Shown piece after piece: positions 21,684-31,407 of a stretch of 64,000 nucleotides of DNA. Both the position numbers and the translations under genes were made by a program. The stretch is taken from positions 62,001 through 126,000 of the forward strand of contig CANLBN010000004.1 of NCBI GenBank assembly GCA_947488935.1, read 5' to 3'. The notes under the pieces are model-generated. The model saw only the letters and a list, made by a program, of their open reading frames with translations, made no database searches and was not told the DNA's origin. Each line of letters begins with the position of its first letter. Positions within the stretch are counted from its first letter, which is position 1. The stretch is from an uncultured Pseudomonadales bacterium. GTDB lineage: Bacteria > Pseudomonadota > Gammaproteobacteria > Pseudomonadales > Cellvibrionaceae.

Positions 21684-22631
21684 TTATAACTGAGATTCAA
21701 GTTCTGGAACTGCATCAAACAAATCAGCAACAAGACCGTAATCGGCCACATTAAAGATCGGTGCATCTTCGTCTTTATTGATAGCAACAATTATTTTAGA
21801 GTCTTTCATTCCTGCCAAATGCTGAATAGCACCAGAAATACCAACAGCGATATAAAGATCTGGGGCAACGATTTTACCCGTTTGGCCTACTTGCATATCG
21901 TTTGGTACGTAACCCGCATCAACAGCTGCACGAGACGCACCTACGGCGGCGCCTAATTTATCAGCCACTTTTTCTAACATTTCAAAATTATCGCCAGATT
22001 GCATGCCACGGCCACCAGAAACAATAATACGAGCATTACTTAATTCAGGGCGATCGGACTGAACAACTTCTTCGCTAATAAAGCGCGAAAGGCCTGCATC
22101 TGCTGCATCACCTAATTTTTCAACACTACAGCTACCACCGGTTAAATCAGCAGGGTCAAATGCTGACGTACGTACGGTCATTGCTTTTATTGCGTCACTG
22201 CTTTTTAGGGTTTGCATAGCATTACCCGCATAGATTGGACGAATAAAGGTATCGGCATCAACAATCTCTGTGATATCAGAAATTTGAGCAACATCAAGTA
22301 GTGCTGCAGCTCTTGGTAAAATATTTTTACCGTGTGTGGTTGATGGTGCAATGATATAAGTAAAGGCTTTTTCCTTCACTAATTCTACTAGGTAAGGCGC
22401 AAAGTTCTCTGGCAATTGCTTTTCTAATGCAGGGCTATCGGCCAACAATACTTGAGCAATACCAGGGATTGCACTAGCTGCTTCAGCAACTGCGCTACAG
22501 TTTCCACCAGAAACTAACAAACTAATCTCAGAGCCTGTTTTTTCAGCAAGCATTTTGGCGGCTGTTAGTGTATTTGCTGTTGCTGCCTGGAGCTCTTCGT
22601 TATTATGTTCAGCGATGACAAGAATGCTCAT
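21684..22631 (-). CDS. etfA: Electron transfer flavoprotein alpha subunit
   Basis: FAD-binding subunit of ETF, which takes electrons from flavin dehydrogenases and passes them to ETF:quinone oxidoreductase. The C-terminal FAD-binding signature [19 protein letters not shown] with [20 protein letters not shown] is intact, and 315 residues is normal. Its start overlaps the etfB stop by one base. The location with purU, the DMGDH-like gene and folD suggests a dedicated ETF for the demethylase. Confidence 0.95.
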   Translation of the reverse strand: MSILVIAEHNNEELQAATANTLTAAKMLAEKTGSEISLLVSGGNCSAVAEAASAIPGIAQVLLADSPALEKQLPENFAPYLVELVKEKAFTYIIAPSTTHGKNILPRAAALLDVAQISDITEIVDADTFIRPIYAGNAMQTLKSSDAIKAMTVRTSAFDPADLTGGSCSVEKLGDAADAGLSRFISEEVVQSDRPELSNARIIVSGGRGMQSGDNFEMLEKVADKLGAAVGASRAAVDAGYVPNDMQVGQTGKIVAPDLYIAVGISGAIQHLAGMKDSKIIVAINKDEDAPIFNVADYGLVADLFDAVPELESQL

Positions 22632-23377
22632 TACAATGCTCCTTCTGATTTTAATTTCTCGACTAGCTCAGCAACATTGGCGACTTTTTCACCTGCGCTG
22701 CGCTCAGGGGGATTAAGAACAGTCACAGTTGATAGCCTTGGCGTAATATCAATACCCAATTCAGCAACAGAGATACTTTCGATTGGCTTACGCTTAGCTT
22801 TCATTAGGTTAGGTAAAGAGACATAACGCGGTTCATTTAAGCGTAGATCTGCGGTAACAACAGCTGGGAGCTTTAATGCCACTTTTTGTAGGCCGCTATC
22901 AACTTCACGGGTTACCATGATTTCATCGCCTTCAATAGAAATCTCAGAGGCAAAAGTACCCTGTGCCATGCCGGATAAAGCAGCAAGCATTTGACCTGAC
23001 TGGTTATTATCACCATCAATTGACTGCTTACCAAACAACACAAGGCCTGGCTTTTCTTTTTCTACGACAGCATTAAAAAGCTTCGCAACCGCTAGAGGCT
23101 GGACAACTTCATCAGTTGCCACATGAATGACACGATCTGCACCCAAGGCTAGAGCTGTACGCAGCTGCTCGTGGCAGCTATCGGAACCAATACTAACAGC
23201 AACAACTTCTGTCGCTACGCCCGATTCTTTTAACCGTAAAGCCTCTTCAATGGCAATCTCACAAAATGGATTGACAACCATTTTTAGCTTTTCAACATCA
23301 ACAGCTGAATTATCAGCCTTGATACGTACTTTAATATTAGCGTCAACAACCCGCTTTATCCCAACCAATATTTTCAT
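22631..23377 (-). CDS. etfB: Electron transfer flavoprotein beta subunit
   Basis: Partner of EtfA that binds AMP and contacts the dehydrogenase. The N-terminus MKILVGIKRVVDANIKVRI and the VFGKQS/IDGDNNQSGQ region are typical, as is the length of 248 residues. It is the first gene of the leftward demethylation block, so the promoter of the block should lie in the 776-bp gap upstream, shared with the divergent ABC transporter. Confidence 0.95.
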   Translation of the reverse strand: MKILVGIKRVVDANIKVRIKADNSAVDVEKLKMVVNPFCEIAIEEALRLKESGVATEVVAVSIGSDSCHEQLRTALALGADRVIHVATDEVVQPLAVAKLFNAVVEKEKPGLVLFGKQSIDGDNNQSGQMLAALSGMAQGTFASEISIEGDEIMVTREVDSGLQKVALKLPAVVTADLRLNEPRYVSLPNLMKAKRKPIESISVAELGIDITPRLSTVTVLNPPERSAGEKVANVAELVEKLKSEGAL

Positions 23378-24153
23378 GATAACCTCATTTTTCTAGGCTT
23401 TAGGCGATAGTTTAACAAATAAAAAATTCCACTTAATTACTTAAAAATGAAATTAGATAGATATTTTTCACGGGGAATATTGATGATAAATCAAATATTT
23501 GTCAATAAGTTTTTAGCGAATTATTAAAATATAAAAACTCAGGCAAAATAGTAGTGATAACAAGGCGACTGGGCACTTTATAGCGGGTAGATAGACTCAG
23601 AACTAAAGTGACCCAACAATTAATTAGTTATAAAAAAAGACACCTTAAGAAAAAAAGCATATATAAACAAAGGATTTTACAAATAAAGAGTATTTACCTG
23701 CACCACTATTAGGCACAACTGCGAGACAACAAGCTCAAATACAGCTAATAACTATAAAATGTAGACATTTTCAACACGAATATGAGACATTTTATAAACA
23801 ATCTGAAAGCTTTTTATTCACACCAAATTATTAATGACCCAGTATGGTTCATCGGCCATTTACAAGCACCACTAAATACATAAATAGACATAATTCATCT
23901 GGACCAACAGCTATCCGTCAACTGATACCCTAAATAGTGAAATAGGTATTGTATAGTCACCTCATATATTTATAATAAAAATCATCTGATACATTTATTG
24001 GATTGAAAACAGTGGCTATTAACCGGTCATTAGTATAAATATAATAGCTAGTCAGATAACGAGCTTTATAATATTGGCTAGCTAACTTAATAACTATAAC
24101 AAGATAATCAATGATTATATCAACGATTACAAATCACAGAGGCTCTAACTACA
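23378..24153. other. 776-bp divergent intergenic region etfB | ABC transporter
   Basis: No gene of convincing quality was found on either strand. The region is very AT-rich and must hold the promoters for the demethylation block and the ABC operon. A 9-bp direct repeat AGACATTTT occurs at 23763-23771 and 23785-23793, exactly 22 bp apart. Confidence 0.55.
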
Positions 24154-25128
24154 ATGAAACCTATTAAAAATATCTTAAAGTTCGCATCTACTGTCGCCCT
24201 TACCGGTACACTAGCAACATCTGCTGTAGCAGACGTGAATGTTGCTTACTTCCTTGAATGGGCAACACCTAATCAGGTTGCTAAAGTAGAAAAAGCATAC
24301 GACGAAGCAATTGGTGAGAAAGTAAACTGGATTAACTTTGGCAGTGGTGGTGCGATGACAGAAGCAATGCTTGCTGGCGATATCGATATCTCTTTTAGCC
24401 AAGGTTTAGCTCCTTTCGTAAACGCTATTAATGCAAATGCGCCAATTAAAATGGTAGGCGTTGCTGTTGCTTATGGTGCCGCTGACGATTGTATCGTTAA
24501 CTCAAAAGAAGGTATTAGCTCTTCTAATGCAACTGAGTTAGAAGGCAAAACCGTTGCTGTTCCTTTAAATACAATGGCTGACTTCGGTTTTCGTGTAACT
24601 ATGGAGCATTTGGGTGTTGACCTAAGCAAACTTACTATTGTTGACCAAGAGCCAGCCGATGCAGCTGTTTCTTTAGTTGATGGCGCTGTTTCAATGGCTT
24701 GTGGTTTTGGTGAGAACTCTCTTTCTAAAATGAAAGAAGTAGGCAAGCCTATGCTAACTACAGCAGAAAAAGCAGAAGCAGGTATCTCTAGCTTTGATAT
24801 CATTTCTGTTACTGAAAAATTTGCTCAAGAAAAGCCAGAAGCTCTACGCACCTTCCTTGAAGTAACTGCAGAAGCCAATGCTGAATTTGCTAAAGATCAA
24901 TCTAAGATTGGCATTATTGCAAGCGATGCAGGTTTAACTATTGAAAAAACCAAAGCGCAAATGGCCGGTTTTGCCTTCCCATCTGTTGATGAGCAATTAA
25001 CTGCATACTTCGGTAAAGAAGGGCGTGTTTGGGATATGCTTCCATTCATGGGTCAAATGTTTGCAACTGAAAACTCACCAGCAAAAGCAGACTATACACC
25101 AGCGGTTGATACGTCTTTCCTTAAATAA
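24154..25128 (+). CDS. ABC transporter periplasmic binding protein, TauA/SsuA-like (NMT1 family)
   Basis: Secreted solute receptor. The signal peptide covers about residues 1-26 and ends AVA before DVNVAYFLEW. The mature part has the taurine/sulfonate-type features WINFGSGGAMTEAMLAGDIDI and ISFSQGLAPFVNAI. The 324-residue length is typical. GAGG lies about 11 bases before the ATG. TauA-like receptors also bind nitrate, thiamine precursors and other small organics, so taurine is only a guess. Two hairpins separate it from the ATPase gene. Confidence 0.88.
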   Translation: MKPIKNILKFASTVALTGTLATSAVADVNVAYFLEWATPNQVAKVEKAYDEAIGEKVNWINFGSGGAMTEAMLAGDIDISFSQGLAPFVNAINANAPIKMVGVAVAYGAADDCIVNSKEGISSSNATELEGKTVAVPLNTMADFGFRVTMEHLGVDLSKLTIVDQEPADAAVSLVDGAVSMACGFGENSLSKMKEVGKPMLTTAEKAEAGISSFDIISVTEKFAQEKPEALRTFLEVTAEANAEFAKDQSKIGIIASDAGLTIEKTKAQMAGFAFPSVDEQLTAYFGKEGRVWDMLPFMGQMFATENSPAKADYTPAVDTSFLK

Positions 25129-25143
25129 GCACCAGTAAAAAAA

Positions 25144-25166
25144 CCCTACAAAGTAATTTTGTAGGG
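25144..25166 (+). terminator. Hairpin 1 after the binding-protein gene
   Basis: CCCTACAAA pairs with TTTGTAGGG around GTAAT. No U tract follows, so it is more likely an mRNA-stabilising or attenuating stem than a full terminator. Confidence 0.5.
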
Positions 25167-25170
25167 CCAC

Positions 25171-25210
25171 AAAAGGCAGATAGCAGCAACTGCATCTGCC
25201 TTAACATTTT
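25171..25210 (+). terminator. Hairpin 2 after the binding-protein gene, terminator-like
   Basis: GGCAGAT plus GCAG (25175-25186, with one bulged A) pairs with CTGCATCTGCC at 25190-25200, and is followed by TTAACATTTT. Together with hairpin 1 it probably limits transcription of the ATPase and permease relative to the binding protein. Confidence 0.6.
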
Positions 25211-25281
25211 AATTACAATAAATAAAAACACTCCCAATATTCATTTTGGGTTCTAAAAGACCATACATATCAAGGTGATTT

Positions 25282-26076
25282 ATGTCCGATCTTGTTTCAG
25301 ATAACCTCAATATGGTATTCAATGTCTCCACAGGTGGTACGGTACACGCCCTTAAAGATGTTAGCTTTACCTTAAAAAAAGGGGAATTATTATCCGTTCT
25401 CGGCCCTTCTGGTTGTGGTAAAACCACACTATTAAATATTATTGCCGGTTTTATAAGACCAACAGGCGGTAAATTAGAATTAAACGGCGAAGAGATAGAC
25501 GGCCCAGGTGTTAACCGTGGCATGGTATTTCAACAAGGTGCGTTATTTGAATGGCTAACAGTTGCTGAAAACGTAGCCTTTGGACTGGAAATTAAAAAAA
25601 CCGACAAAGCTATCATCGATAAAAAAGTCGACGAATGGCTAGACATCGTTGGCCTAGCAGGGTTTGGGCATGTACCCACTTACCAATTATCAGGTGGTAT
25701 GCAACAACGTATCGCACTCGCTCGCTGCTTAATCAACGACCCCGACTTGATCCTTATGGATGAGCCATTAGGTGCTCTTGATGCGCTAACGCGTGAAAAA
25801 ATGCAATCGCTCGTCTTAAAAATTTGGAAGGAAACGGGTAAAACTATCATGATCATTACTCACTCCGTTGAAGAAGCATTGCTTCTTGGCGAACGTTTGT
25901 TTGTCATGGCACCGAGGCCTGGGCGGCTCCACAAAGAGTATCGACTTCCTTTTGCAGAACAAGGGCTTACTCAAGACCTGCGAGATGTTAAAGCAACTGA
26001 GGAATTTGGTGAAACACGTGAAGAAATTCTTACCATGATCTGGAACATGGAAGAAGAAATTATGGGGCAGGTGTAA
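25282..26076 (+). CDS. ABC transporter ATP-binding protein, TauB/SsuB-like
   Basis: Cytoplasmic ATPase of the importer. Walker [10 protein letters not shown], the Q loop MVFQQGALF, the signature LSGGMQQR, Walker [13 protein letters not shown] and the switch His in ITHS are all present in 264 residues. AAGGTG lies just upstream of the ATG at 25282. It ends 2 bp before the permease gene, so the two are translated together. Confidence 0.95.
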   Translation: MSDLVSDNLNMVFNVSTGGTVHALKDVSFTLKKGELLSVLGPSGCGKTTLLNIIAGFIRPTGGKLELNGEEIDGPGVNRGMVFQQGALFEWLTVAENVAFGLEIKKTDKAIIDKKVDEWLDIVGLAGFGHVPTYQLSGGMQQRIALARCLINDPDLILMDEPLGALDALTREKMQSLVLKIWKETGKTIMIITHSVEEALLLGERLFVMAPRPGRLHKEYRLPFAEQGLTQDLRDVKATEEFGETREEILTMIWNMEEEIMGQV

Positions 26077-26078
26077 TT

Positions 26079-27998
26079 ATGAGTGGATATAGTGGTTTCA
26101 TAGTTGGCTTTTTATTTATAGCCTTAATAGTTGCCTGTATTTTTGCGACAATTTATGGTCGAAAACTTATCAAGACCGAAAAGACAGACGCAGTATTTGG
26201 CAATCCTACCAAAGCTTTAGGTGGCTGGCACTGGGTAGTAACGGGTGTGAGCTTTATTTTACTGACTTGGTTCTATTTCTCTTGGGATGCAGCCCGTGCG
26301 TTTAATCCAAAATCGGCTAACGAGTTATGTCAAATTGCAAAACTAGACTATGCCGTTAACCCAATTCGTACAGTCTTTCCTATCGACGATAATTACTTAC
26401 GCGGGACTCGCCTACTCCAACGAGAGGAGTTTCAGCTCGCAGGATTAGAAGGGAAAATAGATGCATTAGGGCTAAATGAAGATAAAAAAGCCTATGCTTT
26501 ATTGATTATTGAATCGATGCGTGAAGCAATGAACAGTCTAGCATCGGATAAAAACTTAGATCCAACAGTAAGGGAAAATATTGCAGGTATTGAAGAGCGC
26601 ATCAACACGCTAACGACCAATATGGCAGACCCTTCTTTCCCTGGTGCGCCAACAGCTAAACAGATAGAGCTTGCAGAAAATCAGGGGGCATGGGGTGATC
26701 CTCTTAATGAGATTCCTCTTCATCCTGCAAGTCCTCGTGGTTATAAGTTTGATGCTGCCGCTAAAGAGATGCGATCAATTGCTCTTGATTTTGGTCGAAT
26801 TAGAAATACTAATGCGGCTTTCTTAGCACAAGTCGAGGAGCAAAAAAGCCGTCTGAAAACCTTTAATCAATTAACTGAGTCTGCAACGGGCTTAAGTGAC
26901 AGTGAAATATCAGAACGTAACGATTTTTCTAAGACATTGACTAGGGTATTAAGGCGTATCGATGATGGTCTTATCTTTCCTCCCACTGCATTAACCGGTA
27001 TAGAAGCTGCCCTTGTCGCTCTCGATAAAGAGCAGCGTAGCCAACAAGGTGCTGTAAGCCTTTATGCCTCATTGATGATGCCTGGTGGTAGTATTGACGC
27101 AGGCACAAGCAATTGTAGTGAACAAGGCTCTGGACGTTGGTTGCCAAAACCATCAGATACCATATTAACTCTAGCGCGTATCTCAGACCCGGAAATTGGC
27201 TATAAGGGCTTTCCTCTACTTTGGTACAAAATGAAACCCGTGAGCGAAATGATTGGTTTTATCGTGCCAGACTTTATTGTATCTCTTGTCCCTGGTGAGT
27301 TCCCTCGTCATGACGAAACCGGCTTAACCACCAGCAACTTTAAAACGAGTGTCTATAACTTTGCCACAGGTAACTTTGACCTGTTCTCTGTACCTGTACC
27401 TGCAGGGCATATATGGGATTCGCTATTACGTGTTCTAGCGGGCTTGTTCTTTGGTATATTGTTAGGTGTACCTCTTGGCTTGTTTATGGGTTTATCAAGG
27501 TTCTGTAAAGGGTTCTTTGATCCACTCATCGAGCTATACCGCCCTGTTCCACCGCTTGCATGGGCACCATTGATCCTAACGATTTTTGGTATCAATGATG
27601 ATGGTAAGATCTTCTTACTCTTTATGGTTGCCTTTGCCATTATGGTTATATCAGCGCGTACTGGTGCAACTGGCACGGCTTTATCGAAGATACATGCAGC
27701 TCACTCACTGGGGGCAAGTAACCGTCAGATTTTACGCCGCGTAATTTTACCTAACTCACTCCCTGAAATATTAACAGGCATTCGGATCGCTATTGGTGTT
27801 TGTTGGGGTACATTAGTTGCTGCAGAAATGCTAGCAGGTACAACGGGTATTGGTTTTGTTGAAAACGTTGCACGTAAACAGTCTGATTATGAAATCATTT
27901 GGACAACGATTATTATCCTAGGCCTACTTGGTTTAATCTTCGACTTAATTATGCGCTGGGTTATTAATAAAGTGATTCCATGGAGAGGGAAAGGCTAG
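26079..27998 (+). CDS. ABC transporter permease with large N-terminal extracytoplasmic domain
   Basis: Membrane subunit of the TauABC-type importer. The last about 195 residues form the usual BPD_transp_1 domain: helices from about residue 445 and the ATPase-contact loop HSLGASNRQILRRVILP near 545. Ahead of it are two transmembrane helices (about 6-26 and 50-68) and then about 370 mostly helical, charged residues predicted outside the cytoplasm. Ordinary TauC/SsuC permeases are about 260-280 residues, so this one is more than twice as long. Cysteines near residues 84 and 350 could form a disulfide. The function of the added domain is unknown. Confidence 0.85.
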   Translation: MSGYSGFIVGFLFIALIVACIFATIYGRKLIKTEKTDAVFGNPTKALGGWHWVVTGVSFILLTWFYFSWDAARAFNPKSANELCQIAKLDYAVNPIRTVFPIDDNYLRGTRLLQREEFQLAGLEGKIDALGLNEDKKAYALLIIESMREAMNSLASDKNLDPTVRENIAGIEERINTLTTNMADPSFPGAPTAKQIELAENQGAWGDPLNEIPLHPASPRGYKFDAAAKEMRSIALDFGRIRNTNAAFLAQVEEQKSRLKTFNQLTESATGLSDSEISERNDFSKTLTRVLRRIDDGLIFPPTALTGIEAALVALDKEQRSQQGAVSLYASLMMPGGSIDAGTSNCSEQGSGRWLPKPSDTILTLARISDPEIGYKGFPLLWYKMKPVSEMIGFIVPDFIVSLVPGEFPRHDETGLTTSNFKTSVYNFATGNFDLFSVPVPAGHIWDSLLRVLAGLFFGILLGVPLGLFMGLSRFCKGFFDPLIELYRPVPPLAWAPLILTIFGINDDGKIFLLFMVAFAIMVISARTGATGTALSKIHAAHSLGASNRQILRRVILPNSLPEILTGIRIAIGVCWGTLVAAEMLAGTTGIGFVENVARKQSDYEIIWTTIIILGLLGLIFDLIMRWVINKVIPWRGKG

Positions 27999-28020
27999 AT
28001 TGTAGCCATAAAAACTCTGA

Positions 28021-28054
28021 AACGGCTTAAGGAAACCTCTTAAGCCGTTTTTTT
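28021..28054 (+). terminator. Intrinsic terminator of the ABC transporter operon
   Basis: AACGGCTTAAG at 28021-28031 pairs perfectly with CTTAAGCCGTT at 28039-28049, followed by a T run to 28054. Confidence 0.92.
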
Positions 28055-28090
28055 ATGCCTACTTTTAATCTCATACCAACACACTCCAAT

Positions 28091-28126
28091 AAGGTATTTT
28101 TAGAGCGAGCGCTCTAAAAATACCTT
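28091..28126. repeat. 36-bp near-perfect palindrome upstream of pntA
   Basis: The 17-bp arm from 28091 to 28107 is perfectly complementary to 28110-28126 with only AG at the centre; the inner part reads AGAGCG-AG-CGCTCT. It is not followed by a T run on either strand and lies after the ABC operon terminator and about 155 bp before pntA. It may be an operator, a cruciform-forming element or a small mobile repeat. Confidence 0.6.
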
Positions 28127-28281
28127 TCATCTATTTACATATCCATTTGATTAACAGAGAATGCTTTCCCGCAGGTATGCCTGCACCAGATTAATGCGTG
28201 ATATTTAACCGGCAAACCGTTAGAATGCGCGCCCTAACATAATTAAAACAAGATGTAACTTAGCAAATTGGAGAAGATCCC

Positions 28282-29814
28282 ATGCGTATTGGTGTACCTA
28301 GAGAAGTATTTGATGGCGAGCAACGAGTTGCTACAACGCCAGAAGCTGCTCAACAATTACAAAAACTCGGCTTCAGTGTAGCCATTGAATCTGGAGCAGG
28401 AAGCACCGCGAAACTTAACGATAGTGATTATGCCGATGCAGGTGTACAAATTATTGAATCAACCCAAGCGTTATGGAAAGACTCTGACATTATTTTAAAA
28501 GTACGAGCCCCTGAGGATTCAGAAATCGAGCTTTTACATGAAGGACAGATGATTATCTCCTTTATGGCACCGGCACAAAACCCCGAGCTATTGCAAAAGC
28601 TGGCTGATAAAAAAGTCACCGCACTAGCCATGGAGACTATCCCGCGCCTTTCTCGTTCGCAAAAGATGGATGCTCTTAGCTCTCAGGCCAATATTGGTGG
28701 TTATCGAGCAATTATTGAGGCTGCTCAGCATTTTGGCCGTTTCTTCACCGGTCAAATAACAGCTGCCGGTAAAGTCCCTCCCGCCAAAGTGCTTGTCATA
28801 GGTGCTGGTGTAGCTGGCCTTGCTGCCATTGGTACAGCAAGAGGTATGGGAGCAATTGTCCGCGCTTTTGATACTCGCCCAGAAGTAAAAGAGCAAGTAG
28901 AAAGCATGGATGGCGAATTCTTAATGCTGGAATTCGAAGAAGACGGCAGCGGTGAAGGCGGATACGCCAAAACCATGAGTAAGGAATTTATCGACGCAGA
29001 AATGGCACTGTTTGCAGAGCAAGCGAAAGATGTCGATATTATTGTTACAACGGCACTGATACCAGGTCGCCCTGCTCCTGAATTAATCACGGAAGAAATG
29101 GTTAAATCCATGCGCGAAGGTAGTGTTATTGTCGACCTTGCGGCTGCAATGGGTGGTAATTGCAAATTAACAGAAGCAGACAAAGTTGTTGTTAAACACG
29201 GTGTTAATATCGTCGGCTATACCGATCTCCCTAGCCGCCTACCAACGCAGGCAAGTCAGCTTTATTCGACCAACTTGCGCCACTTACTTAGCGATATGAC
29301 GCCTGAAAAAGACGGGCAAGTCACTATCGATTTTGAAGACGAAGTGGTACGTGGAGCAACTGTTGTAAAAGAAGGTGAAATTACCTTTCCACCACCAGCA
29401 CCAAAATTATCAGCAGCGCCTGCTAAAAAACCAGAACCTGCCGCTGTTGTTGAAGAAGAACCTAAAGAACCTAGTAAACTAAAACCATGGATCCCTTTTA
29501 TTGTTGGTGGATTGGCACTTTGGGGCTTAGGTGCATCAGCACCTGACTCATTTATGTCTCACTTTACTGTGTTCGTATTATCATGTTTTGTGGGTTATAT
29601 GGTTATATGGAATGTATCACCATCGCTACATACACCATTAATGAGTGTGACTAATGCGATCAGTAGTATCATCATTATCGGTGCTCTCTTACAAATCTCT
29701 TCCCCAGATTTATGGGTCATTATTCTAGCGGGTATTGCTGTGTTAATTACGAGTGTGAATATTGTAGGTGGCTTTGCTGTCACCCAGCGTATGCTTGATA
29801 TGTTTAGAAAATAG
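28282..29814 (+). CDS. pntA: NAD(P) transhydrogenase subunit alpha
   Basis: Inner-membrane proton-translocating transhydrogenase that makes NADPH from NADH using the proton gradient. The NAD-binding domain I (about 1-380) shows [22 protein letters not shown] and the family segment [19 protein letters not shown] Pro/Glu-rich linker (about 375-400) is followed by four hydrophobic helices (about 405-505). The 510 residues equal the undivided E. coli-type PntA. The ATG at 28282 follows GGAG, and pntB follows after 55 bp. Confidence 0.96.
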   Translation: MRIGVPREVFDGEQRVATTPEAAQQLQKLGFSVAIESGAGSTAKLNDSDYADAGVQIIESTQALWKDSDIILKVRAPEDSEIELLHEGQMIISFMAPAQNPELLQKLADKKVTALAMETIPRLSRSQKMDALSSQANIGGYRAIIEAAQHFGRFFTGQITAAGKVPPAKVLVIGAGVAGLAAIGTARGMGAIVRAFDTRPEVKEQVESMDGEFLMLEFEEDGSGEGGYAKTMSKEFIDAEMALFAEQAKDVDIIVTTALIPGRPAPELITEEMVKSMREGSVIVDLAAAMGGNCKLTEADKVVVKHGVNIVGYTDLPSRLPTQASQLYSTNLRHLLSDMTPEKDGQVTIDFEDEVVRGATVVKEGEITFPPPAPKLSAAPAKKPEPAAVVEEEPKEPSKLKPWIPFIVGGLALWGLGASAPDSFMSHFTVFVLSCFVGYMVIWNVSPSLHTPLMSVTNAISSIIIIGALLQISSPDLWVIILAGIAVLITSVNIVGGFAVTQRMLDMFRK

Positions 29815-29869
29815 TCGTCATAAACAATAAAAATAGACTCAGTTATAGAGATTTAGTTGGAGAGAAACA

Positions 29870-31267
29870 ATGTCACAAGGTTTAATTAATGTTGCTTATA
29901 TTGGAGCAACGATTTTATTTATTCTCGCCTTAGGCGGTTTAAGTAAGCAAGAAACAGCTCGTCGCGGTAATTTATTTGGCATGATCGGCATGGGCCTTGC
30001 GCTTGTAGTCACTATCATTGGCTTAGTAACCAGTAACTATGCCTTCTTGATCGGTGCATTAGTGGTTGGTGGTAGTGTTGGTTTACTACTGGCCAAAAAA
30101 GTCGAAATGACTCAAATGCCAGAGCTTGTTGCCATCTTACACAGTCTTGTTGGTTTGGCAGCGGTACTAGTGGGTTATGCGAATTTTTTAAGCCACTCTT
30201 CTGGCTTTACGGGTATTGAATTAACGATTCACCATATAGAAACTTATATTGGTATATTAATTGGTGCTTTGACCTTTTCGGGATCTGTGGTTGCCTATTT
30301 AAAACTCAGTGGTAAATGGGGTGGCAAACCACTACTTTTACCCGCTCGTCACTGGCTGAATCTAGGCTTATTAATTCTTGCCATTTATTTTGGTATTCAG
30401 TTTGTAGGCGATGCAAGTGCAGGCGCTGGTTTAACAGCCCTAATGATAATGACCATTATTGCTCTACTTTTTGGTATTCATATGGTTGCAGCTATCGGTG
30501 GTGCCGATATGCCTGTTGTTGTTTCTATGCTCAATAGTTACTCAGGCTGGGCAGCAGCGGCTCTAGGCTTCTTGCTCTCTAATGACTTACTTATTGTTGT
30601 CGGTGCGCTAGTAGGTAGTAGTGGCGCAATCCTGTCTTATATTATGTGTCGTGCGATGAACCGTAACTTTATCTCTGTTATCGCAGGTGGCTTTGGTTCA
30701 GGTGCACCAAAATCCTCTGGCCCAGCAGCTGAAATAGAAGGTGAAGTAACACCAATAAACGTTGAAGAAGTCGCCGATATGGTGACTACTGCTAAAGAAG
30801 TGATGATCATTCCAGGTTATGGTATGGCGGTTGCTCAAGCACAACATATGGTAAGTGATATCACTAAAGCATTACGCAAACAAGGCGTAAATGTGCGTTT
30901 TGGTATCCATCCAGTTGCTGGCCGTATGCCAGGGCATATGAATGTTTTATTAGCCGAAGCAAAAGTGCCTTACGATATTGTTTTTGAAATGGAAGAAATT
31001 AATGAAGACTTCCCCGATGTGGATGTTTCTATCGTTATCGGAGCCAATGATATTGTAAACCCTGCTGCACTAGAAGTACCTGATAGCCCAATAGCCGGTA
31101 TGCCCGTACTTGAACCTTGGAATGGTAAAAATACTATTGTATTAAAACGCGGTATGGCATCAGGTTATGCAGGTGTTGAAAACCCTCTTTTCTACAAAGA
31201 GAATACTCGAATGTTATTTGGCGATGCTAAAGAAAGCTTAGAGGCGTTGTTTAAACTTATGAGCTAA
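29870..31267 (+). CDS. pntB: NAD(P) transhydrogenase subunit beta
   Basis: Second subunit of the proton-translocating transhydrogenase. The N-terminal 260 residues form about nine membrane helices and the C-terminal domain III binds [37 protein letters not shown] and [16 protein letters not shown] are conserved. The 465 residues match E. coli PntB. GGAGAG precedes the ATG. A terminator follows, so pntAB is a two-gene unit. Confidence 0.97.
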   Translation: MSQGLINVAYIGATILFILALGGLSKQETARRGNLFGMIGMGLALVVTIIGLVTSNYAFLIGALVVGGSVGLLLAKKVEMTQMPELVAILHSLVGLAAVLVGYANFLSHSSGFTGIELTIHHIETYIGILIGALTFSGSVVAYLKLSGKWGGKPLLLPARHWLNLGLLILAIYFGIQFVGDASAGAGLTALMIMTIIALLFGIHMVAAIGGADMPVVVSMLNSYSGWAAAALGFLLSNDLLIVVGALVGSSGAILSYIMCRAMNRNFISVIAGGFGSGAPKSSGPAAEIEGEVTPINVEEVADMVTTAKEVMIIPGYGMAVAQAQHMVSDITKALRKQGVNVRFGIHPVAGRMPGHMNVLLAEAKVPYDIVFEMEEINEDFPDVDVSIVIGANDIVNPAALEVPDSPIAGMPVLEPWNGKNTIVLKRGMASGYAGVENPLFYKENTRMLFGDAKESLEALFKLMS

Positions 31268-31300
31268 TCATGGGTAGATAGTATTTGTACTCATATCAAT

Positions 31301-31327
31301 AAAAAAGGTGCTTTAAGCACCTTTTTT
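31301..31327 (+). terminator. Terminator after pntB
   Basis: AAAAAAGGTGCTT pairs with AAGCACCTTTTTT with a terminal T run, 33 bp past the pntB stop. The A run means it can also stop leftward transcripts. Confidence 0.9.
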
Positions 31328-31407
31328 ATTGTCTGTTTATTGTCCAGAGAGCCTTTAGAAAGACCCCATCCAGACTTATTCAGAGGCTTCTTACTCTAAA
31401 TATCAAC

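Noticed and set aside
24154..27998. Calling the ABC system a taurine transporter
   Set aside because: No taurine dioxygenase or other sulfonate gene is nearby, and TauA-like receptors bind many ligands.
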